Shown piece by piece: positions 18,476-27,210 of a DNA stretch of 64,000 bases. The position numbers and the translations under genes are program-made. The notes beneath the pieces are model-generated. The model was given only the letters and a program-made list of their open reading frames with translations. It made no database searches and was not told where the DNA came from. The number at the start of each line of letters is the position of its first letter. The first letter of the stretch is position 1. The DNA comes from Flavobacterium gelidicaeli (GTDB taxonomy: Bacteria; Bacteroidota; Bacteroidia; Flavobacteriales; Flavobacteriaceae), in NCBI RefSeq assembly GCF_013294005.1, contig NZ_JABSNK010000002.1:248001-312000 (forward strand). The letters are read 5' to 3'.

Positions 18476-19505
18476 AATATAAGGCATAATAAATCAGTGG
18501 AAAGACGCCAATTTTGTGACGAATTGCTGTTCCTAAATCGGGTTCAAAAACACCTTGAACAATAAAATAAGCAAATAGAATTAGTAAAACTGCTATTTCA
18601 TATTGGTACTTTTTTCGCTCTTTAATACACTTTGAAAACCGAACTAACAAGATATAAAACAATAGCAATTGCCAAGTGATAAAAGCAACAATTTGCGGCG
18701 ATAAAAAATGTTTTAATCCATTTATAGGTACATTGACACTAAAAAAACCATAAATAATCCCAATTGCTTCCCCATACCACGTATCTACTTTAACAGGCGA
18801 AACAATCATTGAATTAGCATCTTGAGAAAATAGTCGGCCATTATTCACGAGTTCTCTACTACTTTCTGATAAAAAAGCTCCTTTTACTAGTCCATAACTT
18901 AATGATAAAAAAATGGCAATTACGATTCCATAGAATAAAGTTGTAATCGTTTTATTTTTAAAATTAACAAAACTCACACCGTACATCCCAACAGCAATTA
19001 TGGGAATCAATGCAAAATAAGGTCTGTAAAAAGCTCCAAAAACAAACAACAGCACAACTGATAGCAAGATCGATTTTTTGAAGGAGATTGCCTGATTTTG
19101 ATAAATAAAAACAATTATAGCAAGGTAAATAAACGTTATGAACTCCTTAGACGGCATTGACATGAAAATAGCCATCATAAAAAAACCTAGATATACTAAA
19201 AGGTTCTTGATATTCACTTTTTCAAAATTAGTAGGAATCCCAATTTTGTATAAAATATAGACCAAAATAGGGTATTGAATTAAGGCTATTACAGGAAAAG
19301 GTAAATAGCGCAATCCTGATATCTTATAAAATAAAATGGTAAGTGGGTAACTTCCAAAATATCCTATTTCATTGCCTTTATCAAAAGTGATTATAGCAGA
19401 ATCATAAAAAAATCGTTTGGGTAAAATGTAAAACGCAACAACTGCTACTAATAAGTTAGCAGTAAATAACAGTAAAAATGTAGCGGTGCTTTTTTTAATT
19501 TTCAT
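18447..19505 (-). CDS. Multi-pass membrane protein of the polysaccharide locus (EpsG/Wzy-like)
   Basis: The 352-residue protein has about nine to ten hydrophobic spans and no soluble domain. Its MAIFMSMPSKEFITF and FGAFYRPYFAL segments recall EpsG-like polysaccharide polymerases, in which a conserved R-P-Y follows a membrane span. It sits between a GT2 gene (34 bases upstream) and the O-antigen-ligase-like gene (overlapping). That makes two polymerase-like proteins side by side, so one may polymerise and the other ligate, or one may be an acceptor-specific partner. The assignment is from pattern and context only. Confidence 0.6.
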   Translation of the reverse strand: MKIKKSTATFLLLFTANLLVAVVAFYILPKRFFYDSAIITFDKGNEIGYFGSYPLTILFYKISGLRYLPFPVIALIQYPILVYILYKIGIPTNFEKVNIKNLLVYLGFFMMAIFMSMPSKEFITFIYLAIIVFIYQNQAISFKKSILLSVVLLFVFGAFYRPYFALIPIIAVGMYGVSFVNFKNKTITTLFYGIVIAIFLSLSYGLVKGAFLSESSRELVNNGRLFSQDANSMIVSPVKVDTWYGEAIGIIYGFFSVNVPINGLKHFLSPQIVAFITWQLLLFYILLVRFSKCIKERKKYQYEIAVLLILFAYFIVQGVFEPDLGTAIRHKIGVFPLIYYALYYENFRKELR

Positions 19506-19539
19506 GATAAAAAGATGAAGAAAATAGGGTCATGCAGGC

Positions 19540-20562
19540 TTAGCTAATGGTTTTGTATTTTTTTTTCAACTCATTTAATATTCTGAAAACATATAGTAAA
19601 TTGGGTAATATTTTAAAAGGGATAAAACGGTAAAATTGCATCACCTTATCCAATTTAATATTTCGACCCTTAGTAAGCAAATATTTCCAAGAAAGCAGCT
19701 CGTTCCAGATCGCTTTCCTATTATTTGATGACAATATATAGAAGTCTTTTAATAAAATCACATAATTAGCTGCCCAAAAATTAATTAAAGCATTGTCTAG
19801 ACTACTCCCATCTGCTTTTGTTTTACGCAATCCCTGTTTGATCATTTCATACACATCCATAATGTGCTGCTCAGAAATGTTTTGTGTGATCGAACCAGAT
19901 CTTGCTTGTCTGTAGGTGTAAAAGGATGTTGGATAAACCACAAAAGTCTTTAAATGCATCATTAATCTACTACACCATTCCATGTCTTCTGACTTTCGTC
20001 CAAGAGGAAAAAACAAATCGTTTTCAATTAAAATAACCCGCCTTATAACTTTGTCCCAAGCACAAGCCGCAAATAAATCGTAATATACTAAAGCCTCAGA
20101 CTCCTTTTTAAAATCTCCATATGTAACGTTTAAGTATTGTTGATTAAACTTGTTTTTTATGTTGTTTTTTGAAAAAAACCGACTTTCTTCATGAATTATT
20201 ACATCTGGGTTTGACTTTTTTATCAAAAAATTTAGATCTTCTAGCACTTGTTTTCCAACCCAATAATCATCACTGTCCGTAAAAAGGACGTAATCTCCTT
20301 TGGCAATTAATAGTCCCACATTCCTAGCGTCAGACAATCCGCCATTAGCTTTATTTATGATACTGATTCTCGCATCTTTAGTTTCATATTGAATGCAAAT
20401 TTTCAAAGAGGAATCGGTAGAACCATCATTTACCAAAATAATTTCGAAAGCACTATAGCTTTGGCATAAAATACTATCTAGGCATTGCTCCAGATAATGC
20501 TCAACATTATAAACAGGAATTATGATACTAAACAGTATGTTCTCATTTGATTTACTCACCAT
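19540..20562 (-). CDS. Glycosyltransferase family 2
   Basis: The 340-residue GT-A enzyme opens FSIIIPVYNVEHYLEQCLDS, followed by LVNDGSTDSS, GGLSDARNVGL and the metal-binding TDSDDYW. This is the EpsH/WcaA-like subgroup of GT2. It ends in a basic, aromatic C-terminal helix that may touch the membrane. The gene starts 10 bases after the flippase stop, within the long leftward operon of the polysaccharide locus. The sugar specificity cannot be read from the sequence. Confidence 0.87.
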   Translation of the reverse strand: MVSKSNENILFSIIIPVYNVEHYLEQCLDSILCQSYSAFEIILVNDGSTDSSLKICIQYETKDARISIINKANGGLSDARNVGLLIAKGDYVLFTDSDDYWVGKQVLEDLNFLIKKSNPDVIIHEESRFFSKNNIKNKFNQQYLNVTYGDFKKESEALVYYDLFAACAWDKVIRRVILIENDLFFPLGRKSEDMEWCSRLMMHLKTFVVYPTSFYTYRQARSGSITQNISEQHIMDVYEMIKQGLRKTKADGSSLDNALINFWAANYVILLKDFYILSSNNRKAIWNELLSWKYLLTKGRNIKLDKVMQFYRFIPFKILPNLLYVFRILNELKKKYKTIS

Positions 20563-20572
20563 TACCGTTTTA

Positions 20573-21883
20573 TTAATTCAAAAAAACTTTTACTTTATCT
20601 TTATAATAGATTACTGCTGCCGCAATAACATTCCATAAAAAAGAACTCGAAACAAATGCTGTGGCAGCACCCGTCATTCCATAATCTGGTATTAAAATTC
20701 TATTGAGCACAAAATTTACTGCAACTGCTAGCAATAATATCAATTGAAAAATATGTTGTCTTCCTGTCATGTTTAAATACACAGATGCCGATCCAAAAGC
20801 GGAACAAATTCCTTGACCAATAATCAAAATTAGTAATGCCTCTCTCGCTACAACATAATCTTTGCCAAAAAACCCCAAAATATACTCTGAGAAAACACAA
20901 ATTAATAAGACTAAAGGCAATGTAAATGCAAAAATCAAACGAGAACTATTACGGACTATTTTATTCAATTCCTGCTTATTATTTATCGAAAAAAACTCTG
21001 AAATTTGAGCCGAAATAGTGATGTTTACCGTTACAATTACCATCGAAAGCATTGTCATTAATTTTATGGCTAACGAATAAAAAGCCACTGTTTCGTCATT
21101 TCTATATTTTTTTAAAAACATAACATCAAAACTCATCAATAAAAACAACGCCATCCCACTTATAGCAATAGGATATGACTTGGTCACTATTTCTTTATAT
21201 GAAATGGAGTATGTTTTAGTCTTGTTGTCAATTCGATTAAAATAATATAAAATTAGAGCGGTTGTAAGTATTGAAAGTAGCACGAAACCAATCAAAAACA
21301 CATCTACGAGATAACCTTCATTATTAGAATAATATAGAAATAATGCCCCTATAATTAAAGGAATGTACTTAATCGAATTTCTAAATAGCTCTGCAATGTA
21401 TATATGGTCTAGCGCTCTAAAAACTTCAATATTTAATGTCATTATCCCATAAAAGAACAAAATACCTGATGCTTTTAAAAAAAGTGCATACACACTTTGA
21501 TCTAAAAAAAAGCTATTTACAATCTGCTCGTTTATGCTTAAAACGATCAAAAAAACAAGGATCGACATGACGAATAATATTCCGACCATTTTCCTGTAAA
21601 TTGCTTTTAAGTCATTTAGCTTACTTTCTGCTTTTATACGTCCTCTAAAATAAAGGATCGATTGATCACAACCCAATAAACAAATACTACCAATTACTAA
21701 TAGAAATGAACGAACAAAGTCATATTGCCCAACTATTTTTGGACTAAAATTTTTAGTAAGAAATAAAGTAAATCCAAACAGAATAAGTACACCAAAAACT
21801 CTCAATATCAAGGTGATTAAGCTTTGTAGTACAAATGGATTCTGTTCTACTTTTTGAAGATAGTGCTTAATTGTTTTCAACAT
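20573..21883 (-). CDS. Wzx-type oligosaccharide flippase
   Basis: The 436-residue protein has about twelve to fourteen membrane spans in the MATE-like fold of polysaccharide transporters, with the N-terminal LILRVFGVLILFGFTLFLT and KIVGQYDFVRSFL and the C-terminal YGMTGAATAFVSSSFLWN. It should move the undecaprenyl-linked repeat unit from the cytoplasmic to the periplasmic leaflet. It lies between a Wzz-like gene (74 bases upstream) and a GT2 gene (10 bases downstream), consistent with a Wzx/Wzy pathway. Confidence 0.87.
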   Translation of the reverse strand: MLKTIKHYLQKVEQNPFVLQSLITLILRVFGVLILFGFTLFLTKNFSPKIVGQYDFVRSFLLVIGSICLLGCDQSILYFRGRIKAESKLNDLKAIYRKMVGILFVMSILVFLIVLSINEQIVNSFFLDQSVYALFLKASGILFFYGIMTLNIEVFRALDHIYIAELFRNSIKYIPLIIGALFLYYSNNEGYLVDVFLIGFVLLSILTTALILYYFNRIDNKTKTYSISYKEIVTKSYPIAISGMALFLLMSFDVMFLKKYRNDETVAFYSLAIKLMTMLSMVIVTVNITISAQISEFFSINNKQELNKIVRNSSRLIFAFTLPLVLLICVFSEYILGFFGKDYVVAREALLILIIGQGICSAFGSASVYLNMTGRQHIFQLILLLAVAVNFVLNRILIPDYGMTGAATAFVSSSFLWNVIAAAVIYYKDKVKVFLN

Positions 21884-21957
21884 GTTTATCTTTACTATCT
21901 GTGTTTCTTTATCAACCTTAGTAATCTTAAAATCGTTATAACATTTACTTCAACACA

Positions 21958-22947
21958 TTAAATTACCGAAACTTCTTTTGCTTTAAGCGATTCCTTACGA
22001 TAAAAAGAAATGAAAAAGCGCATAAAGATAAATAGGAAAACAAAGAATATAGGAAGCAGTAATTTCAATTTACCTTTAGTAGATTTATTGTTTATTTTAT
22101 TTAAAATCAATGACTTATCATTGATAATTTTATCATAATCAAGCAGTGCTAGATTTAAATATCCCAAAACATTAACTAAAGAATCTTTAGTTCTAATCAT
22201 ATTATTTAATTGGATGTTTTCATTGTAATAAACCAATTTATCGTTCTTAGAAGTTTTATTATCTACCGCTGTAAACTGATTTATAGCAGCATCAATTTGT
22301 ACAATAACCTCTTCTTTAACTTTTATCTTTTGAGCCGTGTTACGCTTGTAAATCTTTTGATAAGAACTATAATAATTACTTGTATTTAAATAATTTAAAA
22401 TAGGTTGAATATCTTGTTGATCAACTTTAGTATTAGTGTCGATGATAAGGGTATGGTAAGCATAATTCTTGCTGGTAGCGGTTTCTTCAACTACAGTTTT
22501 TAAATCTCCATTTTGAGCCATCAATTGCAACAATTCAATATTTTGTGTATTAGAATTGATGAATTTGTATATATCAACAATAGGTTCAATTTTAATACCC
22601 ATTATAACGGAAGGATTTTTAATACCTATCCCCTTTAAAAAAGCAACATCATTCTCTTCAATTTTAGACTCGATTAGACCAATCTTACTGTACAAATAAT
22701 CAGTACTTTCAAAATTAGGCTCTACAATTAGTTGTTGCTTATAACTTTTATAATTAGTATCTAAATACAAGCCCACCCCAAAACCAAGAATAACTAAAAC
22801 AATTAATAGCACCACGTTTTTTAACAAAAACTGAATACTTTTGAACACTAATGTGTTTAGCCACTGAAAAAAACTGCCTATTTTTGTAAAAACCTGAAAC
22901 AAATCAATCTCCTGATTTTCTTGATTTTGGGGTACGTTTGTACTCAT
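21958..22947 (-). CDS. Wzz-like chain-length determinant (two membrane spans)
   Basis: The 329-residue protein has one membrane span near residues 46-64 (VVLLIVLVILGFGVGLYLD), a long mostly helical periplasmic region with coiled-coil character, and a second span near 297-314 (LLLPIFFVFLFIFMRFFIS). This topology is that of Wzz/PCP co-polymerases that set glycan chain length. There is no C-terminal tyrosine kinase, unlike Wzc. It lies directly upstream of the flippase and 7 bases downstream of the nucleoside-phosphorylase-like gene. The family call is based on topology and location, not on a strong motif. Confidence 0.68.
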   Translation of the reverse strand: MSTNVPQNQENQEIDLFQVFTKIGSFFQWLNTLVFKSIQFLLKNVVLLIVLVILGFGVGLYLDTNYKSYKQQLIVEPNFESTDYLYSKIGLIESKIEENDVAFLKGIGIKNPSVIMGIKIEPIVDIYKFINSNTQNIELLQLMAQNGDLKTVVEETATSKNYAYHTLIIDTNTKVDQQDIQPILNYLNTSNYYSSYQKIYKRNTAQKIKVKEEVIVQIDAAINQFTAVDNKTSKNDKLVYYNENIQLNNMIRTKDSLVNVLGYLNLALLDYDKIINDKSLILNKINNKSTKGKLKLLLPIFFVFLFIFMRFFISFYRKESLKAKEVSVI

Positions 22948-22954
22948 TTATGGC

Positions 22955-24634
22955 TTATTTTACGTTAAAAATTTGTTCCAAAATTTTAATGGTAATCAAA
23001 TACGTTGGTTTGACCCCGGTAGTTCCTAAACCTCCAGAAGCTAGTGTGCTTCCTGTTTCTAAAGGATTATCTGATGCGTAATACGCATATCTTACTTTGA
23101 TATCGTGCGGTACACTTTTTCTGATTTTTGACGCTGACTGAATCGCTTTTTGATAATAAGACCCTTCCATCTCTAAACCAATCACTCCCCAAGTAGACTC
23201 ATGAAAGAATTTTAATAGATCCCTGTTTTGTAAGGAGGTTCCTAAAACGGTAACCATTGCTCCTGCAAAAACAGCAATGTCATTTCCTTCAAACATATCT
23301 GCGGTTAATTCATTTTCGAAAAAATAATTATCAGCAGTTCCTTCGTTAATATGGGCATTAGGGATCATGATATCTCCTTTTCCTCCTTCTAGAATTCCAG
23401 CTTTACCCATAATAGAAACCGACTCAACATTCAGTAAAATGTCTTTCTTGAATGGTTTTAACAATTCGTCAATTGTCTCATAAGCTTGCTCTCCAAAAGC
23501 GTAATCCATTACAATAAGTACTGGCTCTTTATCACCAAACTTTGCACTTGGAAATGAAGATTTAGCCCAATCAACTTTGGATGTATCAAAAATTTGAACA
23601 TCAATATTTGTTCCTGAAGTATCCGGCAATGAGATCATTCCGTGTTTAAGTGCTACCTCTTCAACTTTGTTACGTACCTCATGCGCGCCAGATTTACTTA
23701 ACTCTTCATAGATAAAGAAATCTGATTTATCTTTGAACTGTGTTTTCAATACCGTAGTAGCAAAAATAGAATTCATAACCGAGTGCATGTTAGCACTAAT
23801 CACATGAATTGGTCGGTCTAAAAGTCCTTTTTCCTTTAAAACTTCTTTGATGTTTGTTGCCCAAATTTCTCCATGAATATGGTGCCCTAAACGTTCTCTT
23901 AAAATAGGACTAAAAGTAATTGTACGCTTTTTATTGCTAACAATTTCTTCAATAGCTAATTTTCCTAACCAAAATATTATTTGTAAAAATCGATCTGGAG
24001 CCACCTCTGAACCAAAAGCGTCGTAAATATTTAAGACATCTTCAAAAGTTCTTCCTAGTATATTAGCCGCATGCGAAATGGCTTTTTCTTTATCGATTAA
24101 CGACAATTTTTTAGTTTGTGAAACCGCTTGTTCTAGTTTCATCCAGTCACGAGATACCTCTCCTGCGTCATCTAATAAAACTCTATTTCTAATCTTGTGT
24201 GATTCGATAAAAATAAACGTTAAGTGTGTCAAAATATCGTAAATATCTGATCGCCCACGTGTGATTTCAACGTTCATTTGTTCTTCATCAATTCGGTAAC
24301 AATTACGTCTTCTTTTAGGAGGAACGATTGCTTTAAAGTGTGATCTTGAATACCCTTCATCAGATGTTAAATTGATAAAACGGCATTCTTCAATTCCCAT
24401 TGGCAAACGCTCAATAACGTATAAAAGTCCGTTTAATTCCACTTTTTCTTCTGCTATATTTCCATAAATTTCAGGACGTAATGCTAATAAAGCTTCACGC
24501 AAAGTATCTCCAGAAATCCCCATTGGTTTGTAAAAACCTCTATTGAATAAATGGCGCATGGTGATATACATTTTTTCAATAGCAGCTGATGATTCTTGTG
24601 CTCTTGATCTTGATATGTTTTTAGTCTCTTTCAT
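22955..24634 (-). CDS. Uncharacterised protein with C-terminal nucleoside-phosphorylase-like motifs (DUF6909-like)
   Basis: The 559-residue soluble protein is unusual. Its N-terminal half (about 1-260) is helical with RGRSDIYDILTHLTF and matches nothing I know. The C-terminal half shows GKAGILEGGKGDIMIPNAH near 408-426, GLEMEGSYY near 484-492 and YYASDNPLE near 512-520. These resemble the EMEG and catalytic Asp motifs of purine nucleoside phosphorylases and MTA/SAH nucleosidases. I recall the family as DUF6909 but cannot check. It is co-directional with a GH3 gene (35 bases upstream) and the Wzz-like gene (7 bases downstream), so it is probably co-transcribed with the polysaccharide locus. 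Confidence 0.65.
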   Translation of the reverse strand: MKETKNISRSRAQESSAAIEKMYITMRHLFNRGFYKPMGISGDTLREALLALRPEIYGNIAEEKVELNGLLYVIERLPMGIEECRFINLTSDEGYSRSHFKAIVPPKRRRNCYRIDEEQMNVEITRGRSDIYDILTHLTFIFIESHKIRNRVLLDDAGEVSRDWMKLEQAVSQTKKLSLIDKEKAISHAANILGRTFEDVLNIYDAFGSEVAPDRFLQIIFWLGKLAIEEIVSNKKRTITFSPILRERLGHHIHGEIWATNIKEVLKEKGLLDRPIHVISANMHSVMNSIFATTVLKTQFKDKSDFFIYEELSKSGAHEVRNKVEEVALKHGMISLPDTSGTNIDVQIFDTSKVDWAKSSFPSAKFGDKEPVLIVMDYAFGEQAYETIDELLKPFKKDILLNVESVSIMGKAGILEGGKGDIMIPNAHINEGTADNYFFENELTADMFEGNDIAVFAGAMVTVLGTSLQNRDLLKFFHESTWGVIGLEMEGSYYQKAIQSASKIRKSVPHDIKVRYAYYASDNPLETGSTLASGGLGTTGVKPTYLITIKILEQIFNVK

Positions 24635-24669
24635 TTCTTATAATTTTCTAACCTTCAAAGGTAATTTTT

Positions 24670-26157
24670 TTATTTTGTCTTTAATAAATCAACAATATTT
24701 CTATCATTGGATAATCGCGGAATCTTATTTTGACCGCCTAGTTTTCCTATTGATTTCATGTAGTCTTGAAAACCGTTCTTGACTACTTTAGTCACGACTA
24801 CTTTATGCAATATATTGCCCACGATCAAATCATCGTAGTACATGTTTTGTTTGCGCATAGCATTGTCTATCGCTTCCGCAAAAGCTACTTCGTCTTGTGG
24901 TTCCTCTTCAAACTCAATAAACCATTCATGATAAGGCAATCCTGTTGCGGGCGTAATTTGGGGTGCCACAGTAAACTCATTTACGCGAACCGTAGACCCA
25001 ATTATTGCCTCTTGAAGAGCGCACTCTACTTCTTTACCAATTACGTGTTCTCCAAAAGCAGAGATGTAATGCTTTATTCTTCCAGAAACGATCACACGAT
25101 AGGGTCTTAATGAGGTAAACTGAACCGTATCACCTATATTATATCCCCAAAGCCCCGCATTTGTAGAAATAATCATAACATAATTGACCGCTAATTCTAC
25201 TTCTCCAATAGTGTACCTTCGTGGTTTATCAGAGAAAAATTCGTCGCTTTTGACAAATTCATAAAATATTCCTGCATTCAACAACAGTAACATTCCCTTA
25301 TCTTTTTGCGAATCTTGGTAAGCAAAAAACCCTTCTGAAGCAGGAAATAATTCGATACTGTCTACTTTTCTACCTATTAAATTTTCAAATTTTGCTCGGT
25401 AAGGTTCGTAGTTTACTCCTCCGTAAATAAACAAATTGAAATTTTTGAAGATATCCCCTACTGGTTTTCCTCCTTTTTGTTGCAAACGTTCAAAATACAT
25501 TTGAACCCAAGACGGAATTCCAGATATTACCGTCATATCCTCATTGTAGGTCTCGGCAACAATAGCGTCTACTTTTTTCTCCCAATCCTCAATACAATTG
25601 GTTTCATATGATGGCATGCGATTTTTTTGTAAATATTTGGGAACAAAATGCGCTACAATTCCAGATAAGCGTCCAAATTGTATGCCTTGCTTTTCTTCTA
25701 AAATAGGACTTCCTTGCAAGAAAATCATTTTACCGTCTACAAAATCAGCTTTACCGGTTTCGTGTATGTAATTTAAAATAGCATTTCGAGCTGCTTGAAT
25801 ATGATAAGGCATCGATTCCTTAGTCAACGGAATATATTTTGCCCCAGAGGTAGTTCCTGATGTTTTGGCAAAATAAAGTGGTTTTCCTTTCCAGAGAATA
25901 TTTTCCTCACCTTTTACCACTTTTTCAACATACGGCTTTAAGTCTTCATAATCTCTTATTGGAACCTGATTAGCAAAATCAGCAAAAGTTTTTATGGTAT
26001 CAAAATGATGATCTTTACCAAATTCTGTTTCTTTTGCTTGCTTAATTAATGCTTTAAAAACAGTCTCTTGACTTGCAACAGGATGCATTGACCAAGCTTG
26101 AGTCTCGTTATATATTTTTTTAGCAAATAGTTTTGCAGCAATTGATTTTATTGACAT
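24670..26157 (-). CDS. GH3-family acyl-acid-amido synthetase-like protein
   Basis: The 495-residue protein belongs to the GH3 branch of acyl-adenylating enzymes, known from plant hormone-amino acid conjugation. Visible motifs are the ATP loop YFAKTSGTTSGAKYIPLT near 102-119, LFPASEGFFAYQ near 268-279, and GLWGYNIGDTVQFTS near 334-348. The C-terminal part includes GRIKHYISAFGEHV. The bacterial substrate is unknown. The gene lies between a coiled-coil membrane protein gene (37 bases upstream) and the phosphorylase-like gene (35 bases downstream), all leftward. Confidence 0.85.
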   Translation of the reverse strand: MSIKSIAAKLFAKKIYNETQAWSMHPVASQETVFKALIKQAKETEFGKDHHFDTIKTFADFANQVPIRDYEDLKPYVEKVVKGEENILWKGKPLYFAKTSGTTSGAKYIPLTKESMPYHIQAARNAILNYIHETGKADFVDGKMIFLQGSPILEEKQGIQFGRLSGIVAHFVPKYLQKNRMPSYETNCIEDWEKKVDAIVAETYNEDMTVISGIPSWVQMYFERLQQKGGKPVGDIFKNFNLFIYGGVNYEPYRAKFENLIGRKVDSIELFPASEGFFAYQDSQKDKGMLLLLNAGIFYEFVKSDEFFSDKPRRYTIGEVELAVNYVMIISTNAGLWGYNIGDTVQFTSLRPYRVIVSGRIKHYISAFGEHVIGKEVECALQEAIIGSTVRVNEFTVAPQITPATGLPYHEWFIEFEEEPQDEVAFAEAIDNAMRKQNMYYDDLIVGNILHKVVVTKVVKNGFQDYMKSIGKLGGQNKIPRLSNDRNIVDLLKTK

Positions 26158-26194
26158 TTTGGTTTGGGTCTTTTAAATATAGAGGCAACTGCTC

Positions 26195-26686
26195 TTATTT
26201 TGATTTTTTTGAAGGGATTTTGCTATCTTCTTTGTCTACTTCTTTACGCAACTCTATTTCTGCCTCAGACGCTGACAGCTTTACTGGAGCAATAGGCTCT
26301 TGATCAGCAACTAAAATAGAATCCTTATTGAATTTTGCATACTCTAATTCGCCATTAAGTACTTTTTGAATTGATTTTATATATGCTTCATTTTTCTTTA
26401 AAGCAATCGTCAAAGAGTCTGATTTTAAAGCGAGCTCTGTAGCGTCTTTTTTTAGTTTAGTTGAAGAATAACCAGGTATAAATTCTCGTAGTGGCGTAAA
26501 GGCAATAATAAGTGTTGTAATCGAAATCAATACTATAGCGCCTAATGAGGCGACTACAAAAACATTCATCAGATTTAGTTTTAAAGAAAATTTTTCCTCA
26601 AAAGTATCCTCATTCAGTATCACCAAACGGTTTTTATTGAATAATTTATTGTGAAGTTTCTTTCTTTTTAATCTTTTACCTGCCAT
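26195..26686 (-). CDS. Single-pass membrane protein with periplasmic coiled coil
   Basis: The 163-residue protein has a basic N-terminus (AGKRLKRKKLHNKLFNKNR), a membrane span near 39-63 (LMNVFVVASLGAIVLISITTL), then a helical segment likely to form a coiled coil (about 78-115) and a charged tail. It looks like the membrane and coiled-coil portion of M23-type envelope proteins, but no peptidase domain is present. It is the first gene of the long leftward run into the polysaccharide locus and divergent from tatA. Function unknown. Confidence 0.65.
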   Translation of the reverse strand: MAGKRLKRKKLHNKLFNKNRLVILNEDTFEEKFSLKLNLMNVFVVASLGAIVLISITTLIIAFTPLREFIPGYSSTKLKKDATELALKSDSLTIALKKNEAYIKSIQKVLNGELEYAKFNKDSILVADQEPIAPVKLSASEAEIELRKEVDKEDSKIPSKKSK

Positions 26687-26902
26687 TTTTTTTCTTTATG
26701 TTACAAATATAATAATTAAAGTCAATCAAAGGACTTCCTAGGCTTACTTCGCATACAAAGCATAGGAATAAACTCTTTTTAATATATATTTAACTTTACC
26801 TATAATAAATAAATGACTTAATATGAGCTCACGTAAAATTATTCTATTTACCTTTGTCGCTACATTTATTAAAAATTTGCTTCGGCAATAAATTATTCAA
26901 TC

Positions 26903-27076
26903 ATGGGAAGATTTGGTGTTACAGAAATCCTAGTTATTTTAGCAGTTGTTTTATTACTTTTTGGAGGTAAAAAAATTCCAGAATTAATGAAAGGATTAGG
27001 AAGCGGAATTAAAGAATTCAAGAATGCCGCTAAAGATGATCAGACTGCTGATAAAAAAGAAGAGACTAAAGAGTAA
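26903..27076 (+). CDS. tatA: Sec-independent translocase subunit TatA/E
   Basis: The 57-residue protein has the TatA layout: a short N-terminus with the membrane helix ([17 protein letters not shown]), the FGGKKIPEL hinge, an amphipathic helix ([16 protein letters not shown]) and a charged tail. It forms the pore or membrane-weakening component that exports folded twin-arginine proteins. It is a single gene here, with tatC not in view, and is followed by a strong terminator. Confidence 0.92.
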   Translation: MGRFGVTEILVILAVVLLLFGGKKIPELMKGLGSGIKEFKNAAKDDQTADKKEETKE

Positions 27077-27120
27077 TTCTTACTATTGCATTTAAACAGC
27101 TAAGTCCGTTTAAATAAGGT

Positions 27121-27157
27121 AATCCCAAATCCCAATTATTGGTATTTGGGATTTTTT
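27121..27157 (+). terminator. Terminator after tatA
   Basis: Ten-base arms AATCCCAAAT (27121-27130) and ATTTGGGATT (27144-27153) enclose a further CCAA/TTGG stem. A T-run follows. Confidence 0.8.
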
Positions 27158-27179
27158 TATGGTTATTACAAAAAAAACT

Positions 27180-27187
27180 TACTTTTG
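27180..27187 (+). promoter_or_regulatory. -7 element (TACTTTTG) of the GH8 gene
   Basis: TACTTTTG fits TAnnTTTG and lies 23 bases upstream of the ATG at 27211, a usual distance. No clear -33 element was found. Confidence 0.45.
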
Positions 27188-27210
27188 TGACACCTAAATC
27201 AACTATAAAA

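Noticed and set aside
24250..24265. CACGTG hexamer as an isolated parS
   Set aside because: Flanks (GCCCACGTGTGA) do not fit the parS consensus. Another CACGTG-like site near 17842 also fails.
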